A DNA stretch of 64,000 nt from Capricornis sumatraensis (Eukaryota; Chordata; Mammalia; Artiodactyla; Bovidae), in contig NC_091072.1 of the NCBI RefSeq assembly GCF_032405125.1, positions 8,831,001 to 8,895,000 on the forward strand, in the 5' to 3' direction. Shown piece after piece: positions 11,187-21,420 of this stretch (positions within the stretch are counted from its first letter, which is position 1; each line of letters opens with the position of its first letter). The notes below the pieces were generated by a model, which did no database searches, was not told the origin of the DNA, and was given only the letters and a program-made list of their open reading frames with translations. The position numbers and the translations under genes were made by a program.

Positions 11187-11210
11187 ATGCACTTCCCAGG
11201 CTTCGGCAGA
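11187..11210 (+). CDS. ANK1: ANK1 alternative first coding exon (1E candidate)
   Basis: Seen: ATG in a fair start context (G at -3), eight codons reading MHFPGFGR, then a consensus donor GTGAGT at 11211-11216. The exon ends in phase 0, which the phase-0 exon 2 at 47342 requires. Known: the human erythroid form begins MPYSVGFRE immediately before ADAATSF; the shared GF core and similar length suggest homology despite divergence. In human the erythroid first exon lies roughly 40 kb before exon 2, and here the gap is 36 kb. Inferred: this is the erythroid first exon, making the N-terminus of the red-cell form that links spectrin to the anion exchanger. A residue-by-residue match is weak, so other short exons in the intron cannot be excluded. 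Confidence 0.5.
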
Positions 11211-11297
11211 GTGAGTGCTCGGGCAGCCACTCCAGGGAGGGAGGGGGCGACGCGAAAGAGAGGAGGCCTGTGGGGCTAGGTAGGACTGGAGCTGCGC

Positions 11298-11320
11298 ATT
11301 ATAAAGCTGGGCTTTATAAT
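11298..11320. repeat. Perfect 10-bp inverted repeat
   Basis: Arms ATTATAAAGC and GCTTTATAAT with a TGG spacer. Each arm carries a TATAAAG element in opposite direction. It lies 88 bp past the exon 1E candidate donor, inside the intron. Confidence 0.85.
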
Positions 11321-13052
11321 CATATCAGCACGCGTTCTCTTTGCCGGCAAAGGGAGCAGGTGGCCTCTGCTTGACTCAATTAATCCAGTTCATATTTTTT
11401 ACTGACCGAGATCTGTTGTCAACTTGAGGTCCGCCTACCCGGCTCTCCGAATTATATTCTCTGTGTTAGGGGTCGGGAAGGAGACTGGATGCTTTCTTTG
11501 GTCTGTCTGAAGAGTCTCTAGAAGCGTTCCTCCGAAGCTACTGAATCCCGCATCTTCCGGGAGTGTGGTCACAAGCCTGTGTCCCTGGGGGAGCATGAGG
11601 CGGCTTTCTGGGGGCTGCTCTGCAGGGGCCTGGGGTCAGCCCCGTCTGGAAGGGGGCTTGTTTTCTCAGTGACCCACAAAAGCCAGTCAAAGCGTTGTCT
11701 GGCCTGCTCTGTTGCTGAAACGGGGTGCTTTGGATTCATGTTGCTAACTAAGGAGAGGGAAAAGTTGAGGAAGGAAGGGCTGAAAGCGGCTCTGGGGTGC
11801 GGGGTCTCAGGGTGTTCTTAGAGCGGGCTCGGAATGTTTCAGAGGTCACCCCACCCCCGATTCTCCCCATGATGATAGGAGGTATCACTGTGGCCCCGTG
11901 GGCTGTGCCTGTGTAATGTGTCCTGGGTCAGGGCGAGGTTCTTGCTTTTGGTGGTGGATTCAGGCCAGACCCAGACCCCCAGGGCACAGGCTCAGGGACT
12001 GGTGGGTCCACATTGAGGATCTTCTCTGGAAGCTGGGTCTGTGCTGAGGCTGAAAGTGAAAACCTTAGGAAAGGAAACGAGTCTCGAGTGTGTCCCCCTT
12101 TATAAGCAGGGTTGTCTAAGCTCAGCTGAGCCCTGACTTCAGGGCTCAAAGACAATGAGTTTCTAGACCCAGGTGGCCATCCCTTACCCCTCCTCTCCCA
12201 GCGTCTTTGCAAAACGAGCCAATTTATCTGGAGGTTCAGCTAAGCGAACCATGTTGAGAAAGGCAGGTTTTTCACTGTTGCTGTGGCCGAAAAAATAAAA
12301 GAAAGGAAGAAAGATAAGAGAGTGCTTTCTAAAGACAAAGTAACTGAAAATGACTGTCTCCAAGGTCTGTTCAGCATTTAATCTGGCTTCCTCATGTACC
12401 GCTGGGTCAGTCCTGGGGTGGCATTAGGGATGCGGCCGTGAACAAAACACACGCACCCTTGTCCTATGTAGCTGACCACCCAGCAGGACGAGGAGCCGGG
12501 CTAGAAACAAAATAAACGGGTGCTCATGTATTCAAAGATGAGAGGTGCTGGGGCAGGGAGCAGGCAGGGGGCTTCTGCCATCAAAATAGGCGCTCAGCAG
12601 GCCTCAGAGAGGTTGACTTTGGCTATTGTGTTTCAAAGCTAGATTCCACAGGACTATGAGTAAAGGATCGTAATTTGCTGTCTGGAATCTTAAATATCAG
12701 ACTGTGTTGACGGTTGGAAGCTGTGGATTTCTCAGTTACATCATCACTGTCGAGACGGGGCACCTAGAGATGGGGCAGCAGAATTTGTGATGCTGGCCTA
12801 GGCCGTGCTGTCAGACTCCAGTGGGACTGGCTCAGTGCTGGACTTTCTGTCTGGCCCAGCTGGATGGATGGATGACGTTTTAGGCCTCTTCTCTCTGGGG
12901 TTGCCAGGATTGCTCACATCAAACTGCTGAGGATTGTATTTGCCCGTTATGAATCGGGGTAGGGGGGAGCTTGCTAAATGTGTTATGAGCACTGACAGAT
13001 GTGATGGTCTTGGTTAGGAATATTCTCAAGAACAAAGAATATTAGTTTTCAT
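11321..13052. other. ANK1 intron with old repeat remnants
   Basis: Mostly unique sequence. At about 12420-12560 ('gtgaacaaaacacacgcacc', 'aacaaaataaacgggtgctc') it resembles a dispersed old mammalian repeat that also seems present at 21.9, 51-52.6 and 55.6 kb. An A-rich, purine-rich patch lies at 12290-12325. No exon recognised. Confidence 0.5.
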
Positions 13053-13242
13053 AAAGAAAGATAGTGCTAAGTCGTGTCCGACTCCTGCAACCCTATGAAC
13101 TGTGGCCTGCCAGGCTCCTCAGCAAGAATCCTGGAGTGGGTGGCCATTCCCTTCTCCAGGGGATCTTCCCAACCCAGGAATCAAACCCAGGTCTCCAGCA
13201 GTGCAGGCAGATTCTTTACCAACTGAGCTACATGGGAAGCCC
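13053..13242 (-). mobile_element. Bov-tA SINE with target-site duplication
   Basis: Full-length reverse-orientation Bov-tA: Bov-A body first ('gctaagtcgtgtccgactcc'), then the tRNA-Glu-like head ending 'actgagctacatgggaagcc'. It is flanked by the 12-bp duplication ATTAGTTTTCAT (13041-13052 and 13243-13254). Confidence 0.95.
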
Positions 13243-13254
13243 ATTAGTTTTCAT

Positions 13255-14013
13255 ATCTCCTGTTTAAACATACAAACAAACCACTGAGCAAAGACCTGAA
13301 GGAGGTGAGGGAGGCCCCGTAGGGCTCTGGGGGAAACAGCCAAGCCAAGGCCCTGTGGCTGGAGTAGCAGAAGGTCATCGCGGTGGTGGGAGAGAAGGGT
13401 GGGGGAGGGGTGGGGTGCAGAGCTCATGGGGCCTTGTGCACCATCATGAGGACATTACCTTAACCCTGAGAAGGATAAGAAGCATTAAAGACAGTCTTGG
13501 GATTGAACAAATAGGATGACTTGACTTATCCCTACACCTATGCCCTCCGAAAGCTTTTGCAACCAAACTCTCAGGTATGGAGGTGGAGTTATGGCTGACC
13601 CCTCGTGCAATTGTTCTCTGCCTATTTTAACTCTGGGTTGCACAGGGCTGGCTGCTGACATAGTTACAGATGATCAATTTCATAGTCACACCCAGGTATT
13701 GATAACCCCCTCTCCCTTACACTCTGCAATTTAATGAGGAAATAGTGTCACAGACACTCTTGACTTTAAAAAATTACCATATGTAAAATTGAAAAGGAAA
13801 TGGAAGCCACTATAAACTCATAACTTATATGCAGGACAGCAACTTGCCATCACAGCTGTTGCTGGTGGCTCATTGTTTTCTGTGGAGCTCACTGTGGATG
13901 GAGCTCCTGGCAGTTAGCTGTCCAGAAAGTTCACTGAGTGAACACGAGGAAGCAGAGTTGCTAGAGGGAGAAGCTTGACTTTGTTCTAAGTTTTGAAAAA
14001 TAGCAATGGTCTT
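13255..14013. other. ANK1 intron, mostly unique
   Basis: A purine-rich segment at 13285-13480 resembles old dispersed repeat sequence ('aggccctgtggctggagtag'). No exon recognised. Confidence 0.45.
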
Positions 14014-14216
14014 CCTGGTCTTCCCTGGTGGCTCAGATGGTAAAGAAATCTACCTTTAATGCCAGAGATCTGGGTTCAGTCCCTGGGTTGGGAAGATATC
14101 CTGGAGAAGGAAATGGCAACCCACTACAGTATTCTTGCCCAGGAAATCCCAAGGACAAAGGAGGCTGGCAGGCTGCAGTCCAGGGGCTCACAAAGAGCTG
14201 GACATGACTGAGCGAC
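14014..14216 (+). mobile_element. Bov-tA SINE (first of a tandem pair)
   Basis: The head 'tcttccctggtggctcagat' leads into the Bov-A body, ending 'ctggacatgactgagcgaca'. It runs directly into a CA repeat. Confidence 0.92.
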
Positions 14217-14240
14217 ACACACACACACACACACACACAC
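14217..14240 (+). repeat. (CA)n microsatellite in SINE tail
   Basis: About 12 CA units directly follow the Bov-tA 3' end; SINE tails of this family often seed such repeats. Confidence 0.9.
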
Positions 14241-14255
14241 AGTGGTCTTCTTGGG

Positions 14256-14458
14256 TCTTCCCAGGTGCCTCAGTGGTAAAGAATCTCCCTGCCAATGCAA
14301 GAGATGTGGGTTCGATCTCTGGGTCAGGAAGATACCTGGGAGAAGGAAATGGCAACTCACTCCAGTACTCTTGCCTGGAAAATCCCATGGACAGAGAAGC
14401 CGGGCGGGCCACAGTCCAGGGGATCACAAAGAGTCGGACACAAGTTAGTGACTAAACA
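14256..14458 (+). mobile_element. Bov-tA SINE (second of a tandem pair)
   Basis: The head 'tcttcccaggtgcctcagtg' leads into a full body ending near 'agtcggacacaagttagtga'. Same orientation as the copy at 14014. The string ATGGTCTTC occurs before the first copy (about 14006) and after the second (about 14465). Confidence 0.92.
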
Positions 14459-14559
14459 ACAATGAATGGTCTTCTTCTAAGTGGCCTTGCTCCCTGGGGA
14501 TCCATTTTTCACACACAACCAAAGTGATTCTGTAGGAAACACATCCTACCCAGTCACTG

Positions 14560-14850
14560 CCCTGCTATGAACCTTCTATGGCCTCACCTTGCTCTTAGGA
14601 TGGAGTCCAAACTCCTCTCTGAGACCTCTTCCACCCTGCCTGCCCATCTTTCCCTGCCCTGCTTCCTACTCCACACTTCCCAGTAGAACTGTCAGCTCCT
14701 TCAACTGGCTGAGCTTGGAAATTATTCTATTATATGTGAACTTCACCCGCGCATGCTTTGTTCACTGTGGTTACCCAGCATGTAGCACAGAGCCCTGCAT
14801 ATAGCAGGTCTGATTGCAATTGAAATCTGATTGCAATTCATGAATGAACA
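14560..14850 (+). mobile_element. L2 LINE fragment
   Basis: The text 'cttaggatggagtccaaact' and 'gagacctcttccaccctgcc', with an ending like 'gtagcacagagccctgcata', matches the usual L2 3' region. Old and diverged. Confidence 0.6.
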
Positions 14851-15035
14851 GTACATGACTTGCAAAAAAGCATCTCATGACTGATGACTCGTTGGGTCAC
14901 AAGGCTGCCATTCAAGCTCTAGTGGTTTGTGTGTGTGACTTTTTATACATTCTGCTCTTGGGATTTTTTTTTTTAAACTCCACAAGATTGTTTCTGCTTC
15001 CTCTGAACCCTTTCTGCATTAAAAAATATATACTT

Positions 15036-15460
15036 ATTGATTCATTTAGCACTGGGTCTTTGTTGCTGCTCTTGGGTTTTCTCTAGTTGCAGCAAGTGGA
15101 GGGCTACTCTCTCGTGGTGTGGGGGTTTCTCATTGCCGTGGCTTCTCATTGTGGTGACTTCTCTTGTTGCAGAGCTCAGGCCCTTGAGCACAGCCTCTGT
15201 AGTGGCAGTGCACGGGCTGAGTTGCCCCTAGGTGCGTGAAATCTTCCCGGACCAGGGATTGAATTTGTGTTCCCTGCACTGGCAGGTGAATTCTCATCCA
15301 CTGGACCAACAGGGATGGACTCGATGGACATGAGTTTGAGCGAGCTCTGGGAGTTGGTGATGGACAGGGAAGCCTGGCGTGCTGCAGGCCATGGGGTTGC
15401 AAAGAGTGGGACACCACTGAGCGACTGAACTGACGGACTGGACCAGCAGGGAAGCTCCCC
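15036..15460 (-). mobile_element. CHR-type SINE split by BovB
   Basis: Reverse-orientation SINE with 'gtttctcattgccgtggctt', 'ttcccggaccagggattgaa' and 'catccactggaccaacaggg'. Its end is interrupted at 15316 by a short BovB 3' fragment and resumes at 15437 as 'actggaccagcagggaagct'. Confidence 0.8.
15316..15436 (+). mobile_element. 5'-truncated BovB inserted in a CHR SINE
   Basis: About 121 bp of BovB 3' end ('tggacatgagtttgagcgag' to 'gcgactgaactgac'). The host repeat ACTGGACCARCAGGGA (15300-15315 and 15437-15452, one mismatch) is a 16-bp target-site duplication that dates this insertion after the SINE. Confidence 0.9.
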
Positions 15461-15689
15461 TCCTTGTTTTACTGGAACCTCTGTTGAGACTTGTTTTCTG
15501 CTACTACGGCTTTCCACTTATTTAGACAGGTGTCATCTCCCCCGGGCGCGGAGGTGGGGGGAGGGTGCAGCCTGGCTACTCATCTCCGAGTCAGGTTCTT
15601 CTCCCCAGCACCCACCCAGGTCTTGAAAGTGGGACTGAGAAAAAAAGCATATTTGTTAAAGGAAGTCGTTTAAAACCCACGAATGAGCC

Positions 15690-16265
15690 AGAACTCTGGC
15701 TTCTCCTTCACTTGCACACGTTGTGAGCGCTGACCGAGTGTTAGGAACGTATCGGGGGCGTTTGTTCGGAAAATCCGCAGGCCCCACGCAGGAGCCGCAG
15801 TCACAGCCTGCTGCCCAGCCGGCCGCTCGCCCCGATTCCCTGCGGTGTCCGGAGCGTGGCGAGGCCCGCGGGGCCGGCGCTGGCAGACGCGAGCTTTGTC
15901 ATCGTTCTCCTGCCGGCGGTGACAGTCAGAACTGTCGCCCCCGGGCCTCCCGCTCACCCCCGACCCTCGGCGGCGGCTTGCGGAGACCAGGCTGATTCAT
16001 CTCCTGAACTGACCGTCGCGGCCGGGAGGGAAGGCGCTGTGTAGACAGGAGGCGGTCCAGGGCTAACGGCAGGAGCCGCCGGCGGTGGAAGGTGGGCGGA
16101 CGCAGGCGGCGGGGATGGATTGAGGGGAAACGCGCTTGAAGGCAAACGCACCCCTGCCCCCAGACCTTCTCTCCTGCCCGGGGCCTGGAAGGCAGGTTCC
16201 CTCCCGAGGAAGCTACAGGTACCGGAGTTGCCAGGATACGGAGGAGGCCGCGGGAGGCCTGTCTT
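15690..16265. promoter_or_regulatory. CpG-rich patch, candidate unassigned promoter or enhancer
   Basis: CpG dinucleotides are frequent through this stretch, unlike most of the window, and no repeat is recognised. A GC-rich 5' half (15780-16090) is followed by pyrimidine-rich sequence. No convincing exon with start codon and donor was found, though AAGCTACAG|GTACCG at about 16210 could serve as a weak donor. It lies about 5 kb inside the first intron of the erythroid transcript. Confidence 0.4.
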
Positions 16266-16863
16266 GCCCACCCTCCCACTCTTCCGCACACCCGCCCCCC
16301 AACTCATCTCCCCACCCCCACCCCACTCCCCCAGCCCCGTCCCTGAGACCATATTGGTCAGAACACTGCCTTCCTTTTCCGCCCGGGATGATGGATTGTG
16401 AAGCGCATAGCTTGTCAGGAAGAGCGCCGGATTTCAGTTTCCTTTGGAAAACGTGTGCCTGTAAAAACTGAAAAGAAGCTGGCTTTGGTCCAGCCGTGGA
16501 CGGAGGGTGAAGATGATTTGCAAACATTGGAAGAAATTCCAGCTACTCTGCAAACCCAGTCTGGGCTCTGCTCCCTCTGCCACTCCCGCAGCCTCTCCTC
16601 CCAGCGGGGTGGATCGGGGTGTACCTGTGGTGGTTTTCTTTTCCTCTTGAGGGAGGAAATGGTTGGGGTCTGACATCTGTAGGTTGTCCCTGCGCCCCCC
16701 CACCGAGGGAGGGGGCTGCTTGGCATTTTTAAGTGGTGTGATTTGAAGGTACCCTTAGGCTAAGGAAGCCCCAAGTTCCACCGTTAGAAAGCATTCCTTA
16801 GGTTCTTGAAAGGGCTTTCATCTCTCAAAGTCTTCTATTAATTGCCTATGCTTAAGCCTTTCT
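16266..16863. other. ANK1 intron
   Basis: Pyrimidine-rich at 16290-16340, otherwise unique. Open frames of 90-110 codons on both strands lack recognisable products. Confidence 0.45.
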
Positions 16864-16989
16864 CCTGGAGAAGGAAATGGCAATCCACTCCAGCACTCTT
16901 GCCTGGAAAATCTCACGGACAGAGGAGCCCGATAGGCTGCAGTCCGTGGGGTTGCAAAGAGTCGGACACGACGGAGCAACTTCACTTCA
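16864..16989 (+). mobile_element. Bov-A monomer SINE with target-site duplication
   Basis: A single Bov-A unit from 'cctggagaaggaaatggcaa' to 'cggagcaacttcacttca', flanked by the perfect 13-bp duplication CTTAAGCCTTTCT (16851-16863 and 16990-17002). Confidence 0.95.
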
Positions 16990-17002
16990 CTTAAGCCTTT
17001 CT

Positions 17003-17941
17003 AATAGGATCTCAAGTCATACAGATAGAAGGAAGTAGTTCTTATCTTGTGGGTTTAGCTGAGGATCAGGCTAAATCAAGGAGTGGCGTTTAAGGCAAGG
17101 ACACAGGATGGGACGGAGGGGGGTGAGGTGAGGGCAGAGGAGTGGGAAGGAAGTCACTTTGCTCCGGACAGGGACCGGGATCAAGACCTCTAGGCAGTTG
17201 TGCGTCCTGGAGTGTGGGTTTCAGGCAACGTGCCCGTCACAGTGCAGAACTTGATGAATGATGTGGGACTGAAAGTGCAAGTAGGGACCAGTGCTGGAGC
17301 CACTCGGATTCTGAACCCTCCTCGTAGGCCATCCAGGGGGTCGTGAGGTCAGCCCAGGAAACTACCCAGGGAACTACTCCTTGTTCCGCCGCTAGACTTT
17401 GAAGAGCTGTCCAGAATAATGTAGTTCTGAATTATTATGTTAATCCGTGCAGAGTCCTGTAGCACTCACTTTGCACACTTCATCTAAATGGGATCTTGAG
17501 ACCAGCCTGAGAGATGGGTGTTATTATGCCCACTTTCCAGATGAGAAAACAGAGGCTGCACAGTCAGTTAAGTGGCTCAAGTCCCACAGCCAGGTTCCTG
17601 GCTCTTGTCTGTCTCCCAGCACCCTGTAGATGCTCACTGGCTTTGCATTCTCTTCATTTCACGTCCTGGTCGTGCTGAAACCATTATTTTATATGCCTGT
17701 CTCCCCACTGATCTGCATCCCAAGGCCCAAAGCTGGACGGGGCAGAGGTCTCACCCCAGCATCACCGAAGGCTGGTATGACTGCGGTGGTCCAGCCACCA
17801 AGCTCCTTGCCAGTTTCTCGGTGATGCTCTTGAACTGGTTTTCCTGAGACACCTCCTTGACAGATCGGGTGTCTCCCAGATCACTCGCGGTCAGAACATA
17901 GCTCGTCTGATCACAGCTCGGTGGGCTCAGGAGGTGCAGTA
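17003..17941. other. ANK1 intron, mostly unique
   Basis: A short old-repeat-like piece lies at 17520-17600 ('cagatgagaaaacagaggct'). No exon recognised. Confidence 0.45.
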
Positions 17942-18056
17942 CCCAGGCTTAGTTGCTCCACAGTGTGCGGACTCTTCCTCCACCAGGAATTGAACCCGTG
18001 TCCCCCACACTGAGGGAGCGTGGAGCCTTAACCGATGGGCCACCAGGGAAGTCCCT
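17942..18056 (-). mobile_element. CHR-type SINE fragment
   Basis: Reverse-orientation tRNA-like part: 'accaggaattgaacccgtgt' and 'gatgggccaccagggaagtc'. Confidence 0.8.
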
Positions 18057-19735
18057 GGAATGTGAATATTTCTGAACGGCAGCTTCAGACTCTAATTTCT
18101 TTTCCAGCTGCTGGGGAGCCCCCCTCCCTTTAAGGGCTTTGGGTAGGACATTGTCATGACCGTAGAACATTCCTTCTGATTGGGTGAGGAAGGGGGTCTT
18201 TAGAGTGTTGGGGAGTGGAAACCAGGTAGGAAAACGTCGCCCTCTCCAGGCAAGAAAGGATGAGGTCCTGATTAAGGGGATGGCGGACCTTTGATATTCC
18301 CGAGGGGACCAGCCACCACGCTGTGGGAGTCACTCAGCTCAGCTCAGCCCATGCTCACAGCAGCCCCCCCAGGAATCACTACCTGTGTTACCCATGAGGA
18401 AACCGAGTCTCGTTGCAGCCAGGAGGGGCAAGGAAGTCAGACTGCTCTCTGCGGCATTGTTGGGGCGCCACTGTGGTCTGGGGTCTGGTCCTCAGCTTTC
18501 AGGCCCAGAAACTTGTTCTGGAGGCACCACCCGAAGACAGCACGTCTAGGAAGAGACTTCATGCTACCCCAGCCTGCAGGAGCCTCGTGTGGACACCGGC
18601 CGGCCGACTTTGCAGGGAGGAGGAGGGCCCCTGCGGTCCTTTGGCGCCCTGCTGTCTCGTGCACTTAGGTTCGCTGGCCAGTGAATTTGCCCCATGAAGA
18701 AAATCTAAGTGGCCAGTCGGTTAGAGCAGCGTCCGAGGAGTGCGCAGTCAGGGAAACAGGGGCGAAAGCATTCAGGAGAAGTTGTCATCAACACTGCAGG
18801 GAGGCCTGATGAGCTATTCACGCGCCGCAGCCAAGAGCATCACACTGGTTACTAACGGCTGGTTGAACAAGATGGGAATAGAAAAAGGGTCTCATTGCCC
18901 ATGTCCACGCTGATCCGAGTGGTACCAGCTGCCTGGGATGCTGTGCTGAGCAGGAACCTGGAGCCGCTTTCGGGCTCATGAGAAAGTGTCTGTGATGAAT
19001 TAGCAGCATCTTCCGGGCACCAGGTGGGGGAGGGTTAGGGTCCTGGTGGGAGAGTTATAGCAGCCATTTCTGGTCCCTGATTGTTTTGCTTTTTCTGCTC
19101 TTCCATCTTTCTCTTTCTTCTTCCTTTGAGCTGTAATCAGATGAGCCATGTTCTGACTGCTGTTCATTTGAGAGACATGCAGTCTGTCAAGGAGACGTCA
19201 GAAGCGAACCAGCCCTGTGCGTTGGGTGTGCATTTCACTGGTTACCTCTCAGAGAGTGAGATTATATCACATGTTGCATCTTCCCTGTCTCCCCTGGCTG
19301 TGACTGTCAGGTTCAGGGGTTAAATTCACGTGAGAGAACCAGCAAGTGGCAGGGTCCATGCACAGACCTAGGCACGGAGCCCGCTGGCCCCCAGCCCTGA
19401 AGGGATGGTAGTGGGGGTCAGCTCATCACCAGCTGTGTGAGTTGCCACTCATCTCACCTGTTTGAATGGAGATTTCCAACCCAAGTTCCTCAACCAAGCT
19501 TTGGATAGAATCACCTTCCAACCTGGACTGTAGACCTCCAACCCCATCTCTCTGCACCCATTCAAAGCCACCCTCCTTTGGGAAGGAAAGGGTCCCATTC
19601 TCCCTCCTCCCCCCAGCTCCCATGCCACCCTCCCCCCCCCCCAACCCCGATCTGTCCCCTCCAGGCGATCCTCTCTGCTTTCCTATGCCTCTGGCTCCAA
19701 ATAGGTGCGGCATCAAAAAAAAAAAGTGAATAGCA
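18057..19735. other. ANK1 intron, unique
   Basis: No repeat or exon recognised. A C-rich run lies at 19628-19645 and a short A-run at 19714-19725. Confidence 0.45.
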
Positions 19736-19900
19736 AGAGACTTCCCCGGGTGGTAAGAATCTTCCTTCCAATGCGATTCGATCCCTGTTCTGGGAACTAA
19801 GATTCTGCATGCTAATGGGCAACTAAACCCTCGTGCCACAACAAAGACCCAGCACAGCGCCCCAGAATTTAACAATAGCAACTGAACCCCAGCTCTGAGT
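19736..19900 (+). mobile_element. tRNA-derived SINE fragment (CHR-like)
   Basis: The text 'acttccccgggtggtaagaa', 'gattcgatccctgttctggg' and 'acaacaaagacccagcacag' is a diverged sense-strand tRNA-Glu SINE. Confidence 0.65.
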
Positions 19901-20437
19901 GTGTGTGTGTGAAACTTAACACTGTATCGAGTTTGCTGCACTGAATGACAATTCAGCAGCACTTGTTTCCATGGCTGTCTCTTTTCCTTCTCCTTTACAA
20001 CTCCCTCCCTCATTGAAACAGCCTTTTAGGAGAACTGCAGTCTTTCTCAGATTTGGTTAAGATGTATTTGCAGATGGAGTGACGAACTGACAAGCTGGGA
20101 GGTTTGGATTCTACATCTTGGTCTAAACTGTCTTCCTGTAGGTTTTTTTTTTTTTTTTTAACACTTCATTTGGAAAGTTCTTGTTTCTCCATCTGAAGAA
20201 TATGCTTGGCATCAAGGACCATGAGGGAGTTTGGTGTCAGGCGCTGTTTGTGTTCGCGGGTTGTTCTTTATGTCTCGGGCACAGAGCGATGTTCAAATAG
20301 ATGCTCTGGGGTTAGGGTGCCTCTCCTAGTCCTTTCTCTCTACCCCGTTCATCCCAGTGTGGCTATTGGGAATTCTGACTCCAGACATTGAATAAGTGGG
20401 ATATGTTTAAAGCATGTAGTGCATGCGTTGGCCTTGT
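19901..20437. other. ANK1 intron
   Basis: Contains a short GT run near 19899 and a T-run at 20143-20159. No gene seen. Confidence 0.45.
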
Positions 20438-20527
20438 TGGGTTTTTTTTAATTGAAATATTGCTGATTTACAATGTTGTGTTAATTTCTGCTGCACAGCA
20501 AAGTCGTTCCGTTACACATATGTATAC

Positions 20528-20646
20528 TTTTTTTTTGGCCATGCCATGCGGCATGTAGATTCTTAGTTCCCTGACCAGAGATTGAAGCCGCACACCCTGT
20601 GTGGGGACCAGAGAGTCTTAACCACTGGACCACTTAGGAATTCCCT
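20528..20646 (-). mobile_element. CHR-type SINE fragment within L1
   Basis: The T-run and 'ggccatgccatgcggcatgt' through 'cttaaccactggaccactta' form a reverse-orientation tRNA SINE. L1 sequence continues on both sides. Confidence 0.85.
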
Positions 20647-21028
20647 TTTTGAAATATTCTTCTCCACTGTGGTCTATCATAGGATACTGAATATAGTTCC
20701 CTGTGCTATACAGTAGGTCCTTGTTTATCCGTTCTGTGTGCAACAGCTTACAACTGCTAACCCCAGCCTCCCCCTCCAGCCCTCACCCGCCCCGTTCTCC
20801 TTGACAACTGCAAGTCTGTTCTCTATGTCTGTGAGTCTGTTTCTGATTTGTAGAGAAGTTCATTTGTGCCGTGCTTTAGATTCCACATGCAAGTCAGATC
20901 ATACGTCATTTGTCTTTCTCTTTCTGACCTACTTCACTTAGTGTGATAATCTCTGGGTCCATCTACGTTGCTGAGAATGGCATTATTTCATCATTTTATG
21001 GCTGAGCAGTATTCCATTGTGTGTGTGT

Positions 21029-21300
21029 ATACAGTGTGTCCCACTGTGTGTGTGTGTACACAGTGTGTCCCAGTATCTCTGTGTACCCAGTGTGTCCCAG
21101 TGTCTGTGCGTACCCAGTGTGTCCCAGTGTCTGTGCGTACCCAGTGTGTCCCAGTGTCTGTGTGTACCCAGTGTGCCCCACTGTCTGTGCGTACCCAGTG
21201 TGTCCCAGTGTCTGTGCGTACCCAGTGTGCCCCACTGTCTATGCGTACCCAGTGTGCCCCACTGTCTGTGCGTACACAGTGTATCCCATTGTGTATATGC
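21029..21300 (+). repeat. 27-bp minisatellite, about 10 copies
   Basis: The unit reads roughly ACCCAGTGTGTCCCAGTGTC then TGTGCGT. Two sub-types alternate (TGTGTCCCAGT and TGTGCCCCACT). The end units grade into the L1 text 'cccattgtgtatatgcacca'. Because 27 is a multiple of three, all copies stay open in several frames, which yields artefact nine-residue repeat proteins. Confidence 0.93.
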
Positions 21301-21420
21301 ACCACATCTTTATCCATTCATGTCAGTGGACTCTTAGGTTGTTTCCACGTCTTCAGCCTTAAGTTGTTGATTGAAGCTCTTTCCTTGGTTTGTTGGTGTC
21401 TAGTTTTGTTTGTGTAACAA

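Larger units (their letters stand above)
20438..21420 (-). mobile_element. L1 3' end, interrupted by SINE and minisatellite
   Basis: Reverse complement of the L1 3' UTR and ORF2 end: 'ttgaaatattgctgatttac' at the 3' side, then 'ggactgcaagtctgttctct'-like and 'gtctttctctttctgaccta' segments. A CHR SINE interrupts it at 20528-20646 and a 27-bp tandem array expands its 'attccattgtg' region at 21029-21300. L1 resumes as 'catctttatccattcatgtc'. Confidence 0.85.

Noticed and set aside
20968..21417. 149-codon frame with nine-residue repeats (and frames on the other strand)
   Set aside because: It is produced by a 27-bp minisatellite inside an L1 3' end, not by a gene.
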